Shown here one piece after another: positions 38,511-46,272 of a DNA stretch of 64,000 nucleotides; within the stretch, counting starts at the first letter, position 1; each line of letters opens with the position of its first letter. A program made the position numbers and the translations under genes. The notes beneath the pieces were generated by a model. That model was not told the origin of the DNA. It saw only the letters and a list, made by a program, of their open reading frames with translations, and searched no databases. Source of the DNA: Planctomycetota bacterium (GTDB taxonomy: Bacteria > Planctomycetota > UBA1135 > JACQFD01); assembly GCA_016200225.1 (NCBI GenBank), contig JACQFD010000002.1:248001-312000 (forward strand), written 5' to 3'.

Positions 38511-39712
38511 TGCGCGCGAATAGTTTACTATTTTTCTTTTTATTATTATTTCTGTTCGCGGCCGCCGCGCCCGAAGCCCCGGCCCAATATAAGAAATATC
38601 CGGAGTCGTGTCCGTATTGTAAACACGATCCGAAAATCCTCGAAAAATGCGGTCTCGTGGGACACGGCCCGATGCCGTACGGGAAAGGCACGTCGGATAG
38701 TATTAAAAAACTGCTGACGTACGCGACGCCGCTGTTCATAGAATCTAAACATTTCAGGATCTGTTCGACGCTGCAGGAATATGAGATTCCGGAATTGCAG
38801 TGGAAGAATTATGAAGCGGAACTCGCGCGGCTCGGAAAAACGCTCCCGGGTTTCAAGCCGAAGGAGAAAAAACTCGATCCGTGGCTGCGCATCCATCTGC
38901 TCGCGCAGCGTTGCGAAGACCGCTACGCGCGTTTTTTACAAATCATACAATTGAAGGACGAGGATTTCTATTCGCGGACGCTCGGAAAGCCGTATCGCGG
39001 GGAAGGGCGCTACCTCGGAATGAAGGATAAGTTCGAATTGTTTTTATTGCGAAACGAGCATGAATTCACCGACGCGCTCCGCGACCAGTCGGGATCGATG
39101 ACGAAACTTACAAAACGCGAACATTTCGTCACGCGCGGCGCGCTTTCGGTTTTCATTCCATGCGAGGGCGATTTGAAACCCGACGACCAGCTCTGGGCGC
39201 ACATTTCGCACAACCTCGGACACAATTTCGTCCTTGGTTACAAATATTATTCTTATGAACCGCCGCGCTGGTTCGAGGAAGGCTTCGCGCATTTTTACGA
39301 AAAAGAAGTCAACGAGGATTATAATTCATTCGATTCCGAGGAGAATGCGCTCGCCGAAATGACGCACGCGCACGACTGGCAGGCGGAGGCGTTGAAGATC
39401 ATGGACAAAGGCAAGGCGATGCCGATCGCGGAATTGATGCATAAGAAATCGTTCAATGAAATCAACAAGGAAGACCACGTCGTCTGCTGGTCGAAAGTCG
39501 AGTTCATGATAAAAGCGCATCCGGCGGAAACTGCAAAATATATGGATGCGATCCGCGGGCGGTTGAACGACAAGGGATTTCCCGACGGAAGCGATCTCGT
39601 GGCGATCCAGCGCAATATTATTAAAGACGCATTCAAGCTCTCGCTCGCCGATTTCGATAAAGAATGGGAAAAATGGGCGCGCAAGGCGTACGGGGCGGTC
39701 CGGCCGAGATAG
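38510..39712 (+). CDS. Exported gluzincin-like protein with degenerate zinc motif, copy A
   Basis: The protein is 400 residues from the ATG overlapping the previous stop (a GTG at 38492 is in frame but upstream of the signal peptide). The signal peptide is MRANSLLFFFLLLFLFAAAAPEAPA|Q. Just after it comes CPYCKHDPKILEKCG, a possible small metal site. The metallopeptidase-MA-like part contains HNLGH (His234, Asn235, His238) and the third ligand Glu257 in RWFEEGFAHFYE. In active gluzincins the second residue of the motif is Glu, so catalysis is probably lost while zinc binding may remain. The paralogue at 39732 shows the same change. Possible pseudopeptidase acting as a binder or scaffold. Confidence 0.75.
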   Translation: MRANSLLFFFLLLFLFAAAAPEAPAQYKKYPESCPYCKHDPKILEKCGLVGHGPMPYGKGTSDSIKKLLTYATPLFIESKHFRICSTLQEYEIPELQWKNYEAELARLGKTLPGFKPKEKKLDPWLRIHLLAQRCEDRYARFLQIIQLKDEDFYSRTLGKPYRGEGRYLGMKDKFELFLLRNEHEFTDALRDQSGSMTKLTKREHFVTRGALSVFIPCEGDLKPDDQLWAHISHNLGHNFVLGYKYYSYEPPRWFEEGFAHFYEKEVNEDYNSFDSEENALAEMTHAHDWQAEALKIMDKGKAMPIAELMHKKSFNEINKEDHVVCWSKVEFMIKAHPAETAKYMDAIRGRLNDKGFPDGSDLVAIQRNIIKDAFKLSLADFDKEWEKWARKAYGAVRPR

Positions 39713-39731
39713 TTTATATGCAATCGACATC

Positions 39732-40925
39732 ATGATGAATCGCGCGTCGGCCCTTTTATTAATAACGACGATGGCCGTCGCCGCGGCCGGGACCCCGCGC
39801 GCCGAACCTGCGCAGGAAAAGAAAAAAGAGGAGATTTGTCCGTGGTGCAAAAACGATCCAAAGATTCTCGAGGCCTGCGGATGCGTTTCGCACGGACCTT
39901 TCCACATCGGTAAGAAAGACACGATCGATCTCGCGAAACGCCTCCCCGCGCCGCGCTGGATTTTTCTCGAATCGAAGCATTTACGATACGCGACGAGTCT
40001 CGGGCCGCTCAATATTCCGCTCGGCGAGCGCGCGCGCGTCGAGGCGGAGCTGGAGCGACTGCGCAAGGTTTTTCCTAATATACCGAAAAAAATCCAACAA
40101 TTGGATCCGTGGCTTCGGATTCATCTCACGGTGATGAAATCCGAGGATTTGTATGAAAAATTCGAGAGATTATTGAATGTGACCGACGCCGATTTTCCCG
40201 AGTCGCGCGGCACGGGAGCGTTCATGGGCGACGGAAAATACCTTGGCGAAAAAGAAAAGTTCGAAGTCGTGCTCCACACGGACCGCACGACGCATTTCTT
40301 ATTTACAGAAGAGAACATGGGCGCGCGGACGACCGACGCGCTGCGCTGGCATTTCAAGGAGCCGCATCATTTAACGGCGTCGATCGCCGCCGTCGACGAT
40401 TTGGTAAATGATAAATTTCTTTTTCCGCACATCGCTCATAATCTGGCCCATTTGTTCTTTTGCGCGTACAAGCACTATTCCTACGATCCGCCCTACTGGC
40501 TCGACGAAGGGATCGCGCATTTGATGGAAATCGAGTCCTTCAAGGATTTGAATATTACGTATTGCTCCGACGAAGGCGCGGGACCCGACCGCGAGCGCTC
40601 GAAGGATTGGATGGCCGTCGTGAAAACGTTGATCGAGAAACGAAGGGCCACGCCGTTCGCCGAATTGATACATAAGAAAAACTTCGCCGATCTCTCGCGC
40701 GAGGATCACGTCACGGCCTGGGCAAAAGTTAAGTTCCTTTCGGAGGCGCACGCCGCGAAATTCGCTCAATTTCTCGGATCGTTGAAAGGCCGCCTCGACG
40801 ACAAGGGCTATCCGACGGGAAAGGATATGCCGGGTTACCAGCGCGAATTAATAAAAGAACTCTGGAACTGGACCGCGGATTCGTTCGATCAGGAATGGGA
40901 AGCCTGGATCAAGAAACAAAAATAA
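39732..40925 (+). CDS. Exported gluzincin-like protein with degenerate zinc motif, copy B
   Basis: The 397-residue paralogue of the gene at 38510 lies 19 bp downstream. It has a signal peptide (MNRASALLLITTMAVAAAG), the same Cys motif (CPWCKNDPKILEACG) after a Lys/Glu-rich linker, and HNLAH (His236, Asn237, His240) plus Glu259 in YWLDEGIAHLME. The Glu-to-Asn replacement is the same as in copy A, which implies it was already present in the ancestor and has been kept. The C-terminal half ('KAKFLSEAHAAKFAQFLGSLKGRLDDKG') is helical and aligned with copy A throughout. Its stop codon lies inside a palindrome shared with the convergent gene. Confidence 0.75.
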   Translation: MMNRASALLLITTMAVAAAGTPRAEPAQEKKKEEICPWCKNDPKILEACGCVSHGPFHIGKKDTIDLAKRLPAPRWIFLESKHLRYATSLGPLNIPLGERARVEAELERLRKVFPNIPKKIQQLDPWLRIHLTVMKSEDLYEKFERLLNVTDADFPESRGTGAFMGDGKYLGEKEKFEVVLHTDRTTHFLFTEENMGARTTDALRWHFKEPHHLTASIAAVDDLVNDKFLFPHIAHNLAHLFFCAYKHYSYDPPYWLDEGIAHLMEIESFKDLNITYCSDEGAGPDRERSKDWMAVVKTLIEKRRATPFAELIHKKNFADLSREDHVTAWAKVKFLSEAHAAKFAQFLGSLKGRLDDKGYPTGKDMPGYQRELIKELWNWTADSFDQEWEAWIKKQK

Positions 40926-40947
40926 TCCGCGAATGCGCGCGGATTAT
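40922..40947. terminator. Shared hairpin containing both convergent stop codons
   Basis: A perfect 10-bp stem (ATAATCCGCG, 40922-40931, with CGCGGATTAT, 40938-40947) and 6-base loop. The plus-strand TAA (40923-40925) lies in one arm and the minus-strand TAA (40944-40946) in the other. There is no long T-tract, so it may be a weak bidirectional terminator. Confidence 0.6.
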
Positions 40948-41702
40948 GAATGAACAAAACCGCCGCCCGATTGAAACAGCCGGTCGTTGTCGGGCGTCCA
41001 CGCGATGCATCGATAAATCGGCGCGAGCGAATGCAACGATTCGACGGCGTTGGCCAAAAGAGCGGGATCGCCGGACGCCGGATCCGATTTATTTATTCTC
41101 CGCGTGAACGTGAACCGGTGCTCGCCGATTTTATAATATTTAATGATCTCGGCGAAATCGTCGCGCGTGAATTTCTCCGTGGACCACGTTTTTTCCCAGT
41201 CGTGAATTCGTAAATAAAATCCCGGCGACCGGCGGACGATTTCGACGAACGCCGTGCGCTGCGGATCGCTCTTTTCGCAAGGCTGGATCCAGTTGCGCGC
41301 GTCGTACCACGCGTTTTCGCCGAGGCGAATGCCGATTTGTATACATCCCTCGTCGATGGATACAAAAAACGCAACATTAGCATTTCCCGGATCGACGTCT
41401 TTGCCGAGTTCGGGACCGACCATTCTTGCAAACGTTTTGCGCGCTTTCGCATCGCGGAAAAGCGATGTCCACTGCGCGACGACGCGCATGTGATTGATCG
41501 AAAACGGATGATGCAAACTTTCGCGGCGCTCGAGGACGATGCCGTCGGCCGCGAGCTTGACTTTCGCGGCCTCGCCGATCGCCTGCAATTTGTGGCGGAC
41601 CTCGAGGCGTCTGCCGTTCAACGACTCGTCGCCGCGATTGCGCGTTTCATAGAGGCGAAAGTCCTCGATTCGAAATGGTTCAAATGCCGGAGTCGCGGGC
41701 AT
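40944..41702 (-). CDS. Hypothetical protein, 252 residues
   Basis: I do not recognise the family with certainty. Translation probably starts at the ATG at 41702 (PATPAFEPFRIEDFRLYETR); an upstream in-frame ATG at 41738 would run into the start of the divergent pseudouridine synthase. No signal peptide or membrane helix is seen. The protein is rich in aromatic and charged residues; 'GNANVAFFVSIDEGCIQIGIRLGENAWYDARNW' looks like paired beta strands, and 'FTRDDFAEIIKYYKIGEHRFTF' is a helix-strand unit, giving a general alpha+beta cytoplasmic fold. Codon use matches the neighbouring genes, supporting that it is real. It converges with the gluzincin-like gene through a shared hairpin. Confidence 0.6.
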   Translation of the reverse strand: MPATPAFEPFRIEDFRLYETRNRGDESLNGRRLEVRHKLQAIGEAAKVKLAADGIVLERRESLHHPFSINHMRVVAQWTSLFRDAKARKTFARMVGPELGKDVDPGNANVAFFVSIDEGCIQIGIRLGENAWYDARNWIQPCEKSDPQRTAFVEIVRRSPGFYLRIHDWEKTWSTEKFTRDDFAEIIKYYKIGEHRFTFTRRINKSDPASGDPALLANAVESLHSLAPIYRCIAWTPDNDRLFQSGGGFVHS

Positions 41703-41740
41703 ATTGTTTATGATATTGAATCGATTATCATCGCGCAACC

Positions 41741-42634
41741 TTGCGCATATTTACAATTTCAAAGGAGCTCGACCGCGAACGGGCGGACGCGGTGCTGCAC
41801 GAACTCGTGCCCGAGATCTCGCGCCGCGCGGCGCGCGCGCTCGTGGACGCGGGATCGGCGGCGCGCGACGGCGTGCGCGCGCAGCCGCGCGAGCGCGTGA
41901 GAGCGGGCGAAGAATTTAAGTATTGCGAACACGAGGAAACGGCGATCGCGCTCGGCCTCGCGGTTTTTCATGAAAATGAGGATTATCTTATTATTAACAA
42001 ACCGCCCGGGCTCGCATCCCACGGCGGCCCGCTCGTCAAGGATTCGGTGGCCGCGCGGCTCATACAACTCGGTGCGGGCGCGGGACTCGCGCAGCGGCTC
42101 GACCGCGGATCGTCGGGATTGATGATCATCGGCAGGTCGCCGTCCGCGCTTCGCGATCTCGCCGCGATGATCGAAAATTTAAGAATCAGCAAATATTATC
42201 ATGCCATCGTCGCGGGCCGGGTCGAAAATGAATATTTAACGATCGATTCGCCGCTCCGCGTCCTCGACGAACCGATGGGAAACCGGCCCAAAGTCATCGT
42301 CGATGCCGCGAAAGGACTGCCGGCCGTCACGCGCGTCCGCGTCATCGAGCGATTCGAACGTTACAGTTTTGTGGAAGCTACCATTGAGACGGGACGAACG
42401 CATCAAATCCGAGCCCATCTCTCAAGCGTCGGACACGCGCTGCTCGGCGACGCGCGCTATGGCAATGAAGCGATGAATGTCTGGGCAAGGGAAACCCACG
42501 GCGTCGCACGTCCATTATTGCATTGTTCGCGAATGGTAGTACCCGCAGCCAAACAGCCGGCCGCCGATTGTGAAGCGTACCGCGAGCCGGATTTCGACCG
42601 TACGTTACAATTCTTGCGCGCGTACGCCGGCTGA
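41741..42634 (+). CDS. RluA-family pseudouridine synthase
   Basis: The 297-residue protein starts at a TTG (no ATG or GTG fits). Residues ~8-60 form an S4 RNA-binding domain (ELVPEISRRAARALVDAGSAARDG). The catalytic domain carries 'LIINKPPGLASHGG', the catalytic Asp in AQRLDRGSSGLMIIG, and GRTHQIRAHLSSVGHALLGDARYG. The usual His in the HRLDxxTSG signature is replaced by Gln, but the Asp that forms the adduct is kept, so activity is expected. The enzyme isomerises uridine in rRNA or tRNA; the RluC/RluD subtype is likely from the S4 domain. It is divergent from the hypothetical gene at 40944. Confidence 0.88.
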   Translation: MRIFTISKELDRERADAVLHELVPEISRRAARALVDAGSAARDGVRAQPRERVRAGEEFKYCEHEETAIALGLAVFHENEDYLIINKPPGLASHGGPLVKDSVAARLIQLGAGAGLAQRLDRGSSGLMIIGRSPSALRDLAAMIENLRISKYYHAIVAGRVENEYLTIDSPLRVLDEPMGNRPKVIVDAAKGLPAVTRVRVIERFERYSFVEATIETGRTHQIRAHLSSVGHALLGDARYGNEAMNVWARETHGVARPLLHCSRMVVPAAKQPAADCEAYREPDFDRTLQFLRAYAG

Positions 42635-42668
42635 CGGGAAAACGCGCGCCCGATTCAGCCTGGCGCAC

Positions 42669-44195
42669 TTACGGCTGAATTGTTAACATCAAACCGCGCG
42701 AGCTTTCGAGATGATATTGCCCGGGGCTGCAATCGTGGCCGTTTGCCGCGTCTTCCACCCAGAGGCCCTGTGCGAAGTATGTGTTGCCAATGATCAGCGG
42801 ATTGTTAGGAATAGGTGCGGGCGAAAAATTGACGCCGCTCACCTCACTATAGGCATCGAGCGAATACACTTCGGTCGCCGAGAAAAAATCAACGTGTAGC
42901 GTGATTCCAACTGCGAAGGGATCCGATCCCGCGAAGTCCTGACTGTTGGTTACTAGTAACAACCCAAGAGAATTGGGCGGCACATTGGTACCAATGAACT
43001 TGAAGTTGGGTGAATTCACTTTGGGCATTGCATTCGCGCCTATGCCAAGGATGCCCGCGCAGCCGGGAGTGCCAACTCCATAGACCGCCAGGCCCGTCGG
43101 CGTGAGAGTCTGATTCAGCAAGACCGAAATATTGCTATTATTTGTATTAGCCGTCACCAAATCATTCCTGCCATCGCCATTGAGATCGCTGAGTGCGAGG
43201 GAACCGCCGCCGAGGCCAACAGGAAACGCGACAACAACGGCCCCGGGGCCGGAGGCCCCGACGAAGTCGCCGGATCCGTCCCCGATCAAGACCCCGATTT
43301 GGCCGGTGATAGTGGTGCCCGGAAAGGCTTGATCCGTTCCCACCGCCACGTCGGGTATTCCGTCGCCATTGAGGTCTCCAATGACACCAAATGTCGGAGA
43401 ATTGATGGTGAGAAAATCGGACTTGGTCCCAAGGGTCCCATCGCCGTTACCGAGGAATCTCGAGACTTTGTCAATGGCGTTGTCCACCGCGATCACGTCG
43501 GTGCTGCCATTCAGATTGAGGTCGCCCAGGACAACACACCAGGGCGCAGTACCGACCGCGATGTTTACTGCCGCGAGGAATGTGCCGTCGCCAACCCCAA
43601 TCAAAATGGAAATGTTATGGGCAGACTTGTTCGCAGTCACAATATCGGGGATGCCGTCATTACTGGGGTCTCCAATGGCAACACTCACTGGCTGCGTGCC
43701 CGTCGCGTAGGTCACTTGGGCGGCAAACGTACTGTTGCCGTTTCCTAATAAAACGGAAACGGTGTTGCTGGCGGAATTTGCCACGACAAGATCAAGCTTG
43801 CCGTCTGCGTTCAAGTCTGCGATCGCAACACTCAACGGAGTCGTGCCAACGTTGTAACTGGCAACTGTACCGAATGTGCCATTTCCGTTGCCGAGGGCTA
43901 CAAAAACTTTGGATGCCGCTGCCACAGCCACCATGTCGGGCTTGCCATCCGCGTTCAAATCGCCGATCGCGACGGTGTTGGTGAGGGATGAAATGGTCTT
44001 GATCAGCGAGGCGGCAAAAGCGCCTGCTCCATCACCCAACAAAGCGGACGCGCTGCTACCACTACTATTCGCCGCTAGAACATCGGGCTTGCCATCGCCG
44101 CTCAGGTCGCCAAGTGTTATAAATTTAAGATTTGCCGAAGTGTTATACGTGGGGAATCCAGGCGACGGCGTCAAGTTCAGTGTCCCGTCTCCCAC
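42669..44195 (-). pseudogene. FG-GAP repeat protein, C-terminal part of a gene split by an IS element
   Basis: This open frame (508 residues from a GTG) starts inside a repeat (GVGDGTLNL) and lacks a signal peptide. Reading upstream the frame continues as ASSDTATLLF and hits a TAG inside the terminal repeat of the IS element. It holds about nine FG-GAP repeats and ends in the GTPGC domain (YGVGTPGCAGILGIGANAMP ... 'SSRGLMLTIQP'). Together with the N-terminal part at 46301-47334 it makes 2595 bp, an exact multiple of three (865 codons), very close to the 859-residue intact paralogue at 16170. It is therefore half of one disrupted gene and probably not exported or functional in this form. Confidence 0.82.
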
Positions 44196-44229
44196 TCCAA
44201 ATAGTAAAGTCGCAGTATCCGAGGAAGCG

Positions 44230-44257
44230 GGAATTTCCCGGAACTATCAACTTGTTG
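44230..44257 (+). repeat. Left terminal inverted repeat of the IS1595-type element
   Basis: A 28-bp end that matches the right end (46274-46300, inverted) at most positions. The shared core ACTTGTTG is exact. It contains the TAG that closes the frame of the disrupted gene's C-terminal part. Confidence 0.8.
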
Positions 44258-44364
44258 CAAGGAGGAAGGAACGTGCGTAGGATAACACCCTGCGATCGTC
44301 CTTGGAGCGCCACTGACTTTGGGGCGCGAACCGAGGGTGGAAGCGGTCGCGAAATAGGAAATAC

Positions 44365-45066
44365 ATGGAAACAGAACCACTTCCTCAAGAGCCACGCAAA
44401 GATGCTCCACTGGGAAAAGCGGGATCACGTGAATGGTTGGTGGGTTGGGCTAAAGCAATCCCTTCTGGAATTGTCTCGGCCGCAATTTATGAAATTGGAA
44501 AATCGATTATGGGTGATCTCGGCCTTAGCTGGAAAAGTCAGTTCTGGGAAATGATGTACGCCACAACAATAACATTTTTCTTTGGTGTACTCGTATGGCG
44601 TGAAATTCAGCGATGGAAACGCTGGAAAAGAGAATGCCGCGAATTTAACGAAGTGTACGAAAAAAGAGTTGATGCTACACTCAAAGTTCATTGGAAACGC
44701 GAGGCTGCATCTCCAGCGGAGAACGCATTGGAGGACTTCTCAAAGCTACTTGACATGCTTCAAGAGGCTTCAAAAAATATTGATTACGTAGAATCAGAAA
44801 AAATCAATGAATGGCTTATGGTTGCCGATACAGTGTTAAGGCTTTGTCTTTTTCCGGGTCAAGTTGAATTGAAGACAAAAGAATTTAGAGATGCTGTAAT
44901 GAGTACCGTTAAATCGGCCCCTAAATCCAGCGGCACCTTTTTGATACCTTTGATCGGATCGCGGTTTTCGGATGCAGTTGTGACGCCATTAGATAGTCTT
45001 CGCAAACAGTCAAGAGCAACTCCAACAGTTCTTAAACTGCGACATTTTCGCCTTGCAATCTCTTGA
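44365..45066 (+). CDS. Passenger membrane protein of the IS element, unknown function
   Basis: The 233-residue protein starts at an ATG with a weak purine stretch upstream. It has one amphipathic/hydrophobic segment (WAKAIPSGIVSAAIYEIGKSI) and one clear transmembrane helix (FWEMMYATTITFFFGVLVW, about residues 52-71). A basic stretch (REIQRWKRWKRECREF) follows, then a soluble helical domain. I do not recognise the family. The coding sequence is poorer in G+C than host genes, suggesting a foreign origin. It is inside the inverted repeats and on the same strand as the transposase, 22 bp upstream of it, so it travels with the element. It may be a cargo gene rather than a transposition factor. Confidence 0.65.
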   Translation: METEPLPQEPRKDAPLGKAGSREWLVGWAKAIPSGIVSAAIYEIGKSIMGDLGLSWKSQFWEMMYATTITFFFGVLVWREIQRWKRWKRECREFNEVYEKRVDATLKVHWKREAASPAENALEDFSKLLDMLQEASKNIDYVESEKINEWLMVADTVLRLCLFPGQVELKTKEFRDAVMSTVKSAPKSSGTFLIPLIGSRFSDAVVTPLDSLRKQSRATPTVLKLRHFRLAIS

Positions 45067-45088
45067 AAGATAGCCTATCATTTTACTA

Positions 45089-46051
45089 ATGGACTCAAAC
45101 ACCACTCCGCACCCGATCATCGAAGTTCTGCGCCTCGCGTCACAGAGCGAGCTTGCCGCGTGCGAGTTTCTCGAAGCGCGACGATGGGGCGATTGTCCCG
45201 CGTGCGTGCATTGCGGAAGCGTGAATGTTTATAAAATGTCGGACGCAAAAACGGGTGCGCGTAACAAAGACTTGCGGTGGCGTTGCCGCGATTGCGACAA
45301 GATGTATAGCATTCGATCCAAGAGCGTATTGGAGGAAACGCGCTTGCCTTTGCGCGTGTGGGTCCATGCGTTTTGGAGTGCGTCCGCGTCCAAGAAGGGA
45401 ATCAGTGCGCTACAAATAAAACGCGAGTGTGGCATCTCCTATCAGTCCGCGTTGTTTCTAATGCACCGCGTTCGCCTTGCGATGGGTCCGACCGAACCTG
45501 ATACCAATAAATTGTCTGGAACGGTTGAGGCGGACGAAACATACGTTGGCGGAAAGCCGCGTTTTGATGTTTATCATCGCGAGAAGTGGAGCGCAAAGAC
45601 CCCGGTTTTCGGTGTCGTTCAGCGCAAAGGCGACGTGCGCTACGAAGTATTAACCAAGGTAAACTCTAAGAATCTTCGCGCCGCGTTGGATCGTCACGTT
45701 AAACGCCAAGGCACACGTTTGATGACGGATCAATCGCCTCTCTACAAAGCGTTTGATAAGACTTACGAAGGCGGACACGAAACGGTGAATCATAGCGTTC
45801 ACGAATACGTTCGCGGCGATGTATCATCGAACACTATTGAATCGTGCTTTGCGTTAATAAAACGCGGCATCTATGGCACGTTTCATAATGTAAGCGATAA
45901 GCATCTGCACCGTTACCTCGGTGAGTTCTCTTTCAAGTGGAACACACGAAAGGTTAATGATGCGGAGCGAGTAGCCGCCGCAATTCGTGGCGCGGACGGC
46001 AAGCGGCTCACGTACAAGCAACAACTAGGGAAAGTGGAGGAAGTAGCATGA
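45089..46051 (+). CDS. IS1595-family (ISXO2-like) transposase
   Basis: The 320-residue protein has an N-terminal zinc ribbon (CPACVHCGS ... CRDCDKMYS), then a DDE-type catalytic domain with VEADETYVGG (first Asp), LMTDQSPLYKAF (second Asp) and SNTIESCFALIKRGIYGTFHN with the final Glu/Asn region characteristic of the IS1595 group. The ending HLHRYLGEFSFKWNTR is also typical. It catalyses cut-and-paste movement of the element ends. The frame appears intact, so it could still be active. The stop overlaps the following small gene's ATG (ATGA), with a purine-rich GGAGGAAG just upstream that would serve as ribosome binding site for the small gene. Confidence 0.95.
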   Translation: MDSNTTPHPIIEVLRLASQSELAACEFLEARRWGDCPACVHCGSVNVYKMSDAKTGARNKDLRWRCRDCDKMYSIRSKSVLEETRLPLRVWVHAFWSASASKKGISALQIKRECGISYQSALFLMHRVRLAMGPTEPDTNKLSGTVEADETYVGGKPRFDVYHREKWSAKTPVFGVVQRKGDVRYEVLTKVNSKNLRAALDRHVKRQGTRLMTDQSPLYKAFDKTYEGGHETVNHSVHEYVRGDVSSNTIESCFALIKRGIYGTFHNVSDKHLHRYLGEFSFKWNTRKVNDAERVAAAIRGADGKRLTYKQQLGKVEEVA

Positions 46052-46239
46052 AGAAGAAGGCCGCAAAAAAGGCGAATCAAGTGCGCCGAAAACCGGGACC
46101 AGAACCGGAGCGGCTACATATTCCGCCGAACAAGATCATCGAAACGCTTGAACGGCTAGTAGGCAAGAAGCCGGAGAGCCAGCAACTTCGCGCGACGGGT
46201 TCTATGGACGTGACGAACCCGCCCAAACCGAAAAGCTAA
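46048..46239 (+). CDS. Small Lys/Pro-rich protein in the IS element
   Basis: This 63-residue basic protein (MKKKAAKKANQVRRKPGPEP...) starts at an ATG overlapping the transposase stop by 4 bp and has a good ribosome binding site (GGAGGAAG). The first 25 residues are strongly basic, suggesting DNA or RNA contact; the middle 'IIETLERLVGKKPE' may form a short helix. No family is recognised. Overlap with the transposase suggests coupled translation and a role in transposition or its control. Confidence 0.55.
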   Translation: MKKKAAKKANQVRRKPGPEPERLHIPPNKIIETLERLVGKKPESQQLRATGSMDVTNPPKPKS

Positions 46240-46272
46240 CATTGAATGCCCTTTCCCAAAACCAACCCGGTT

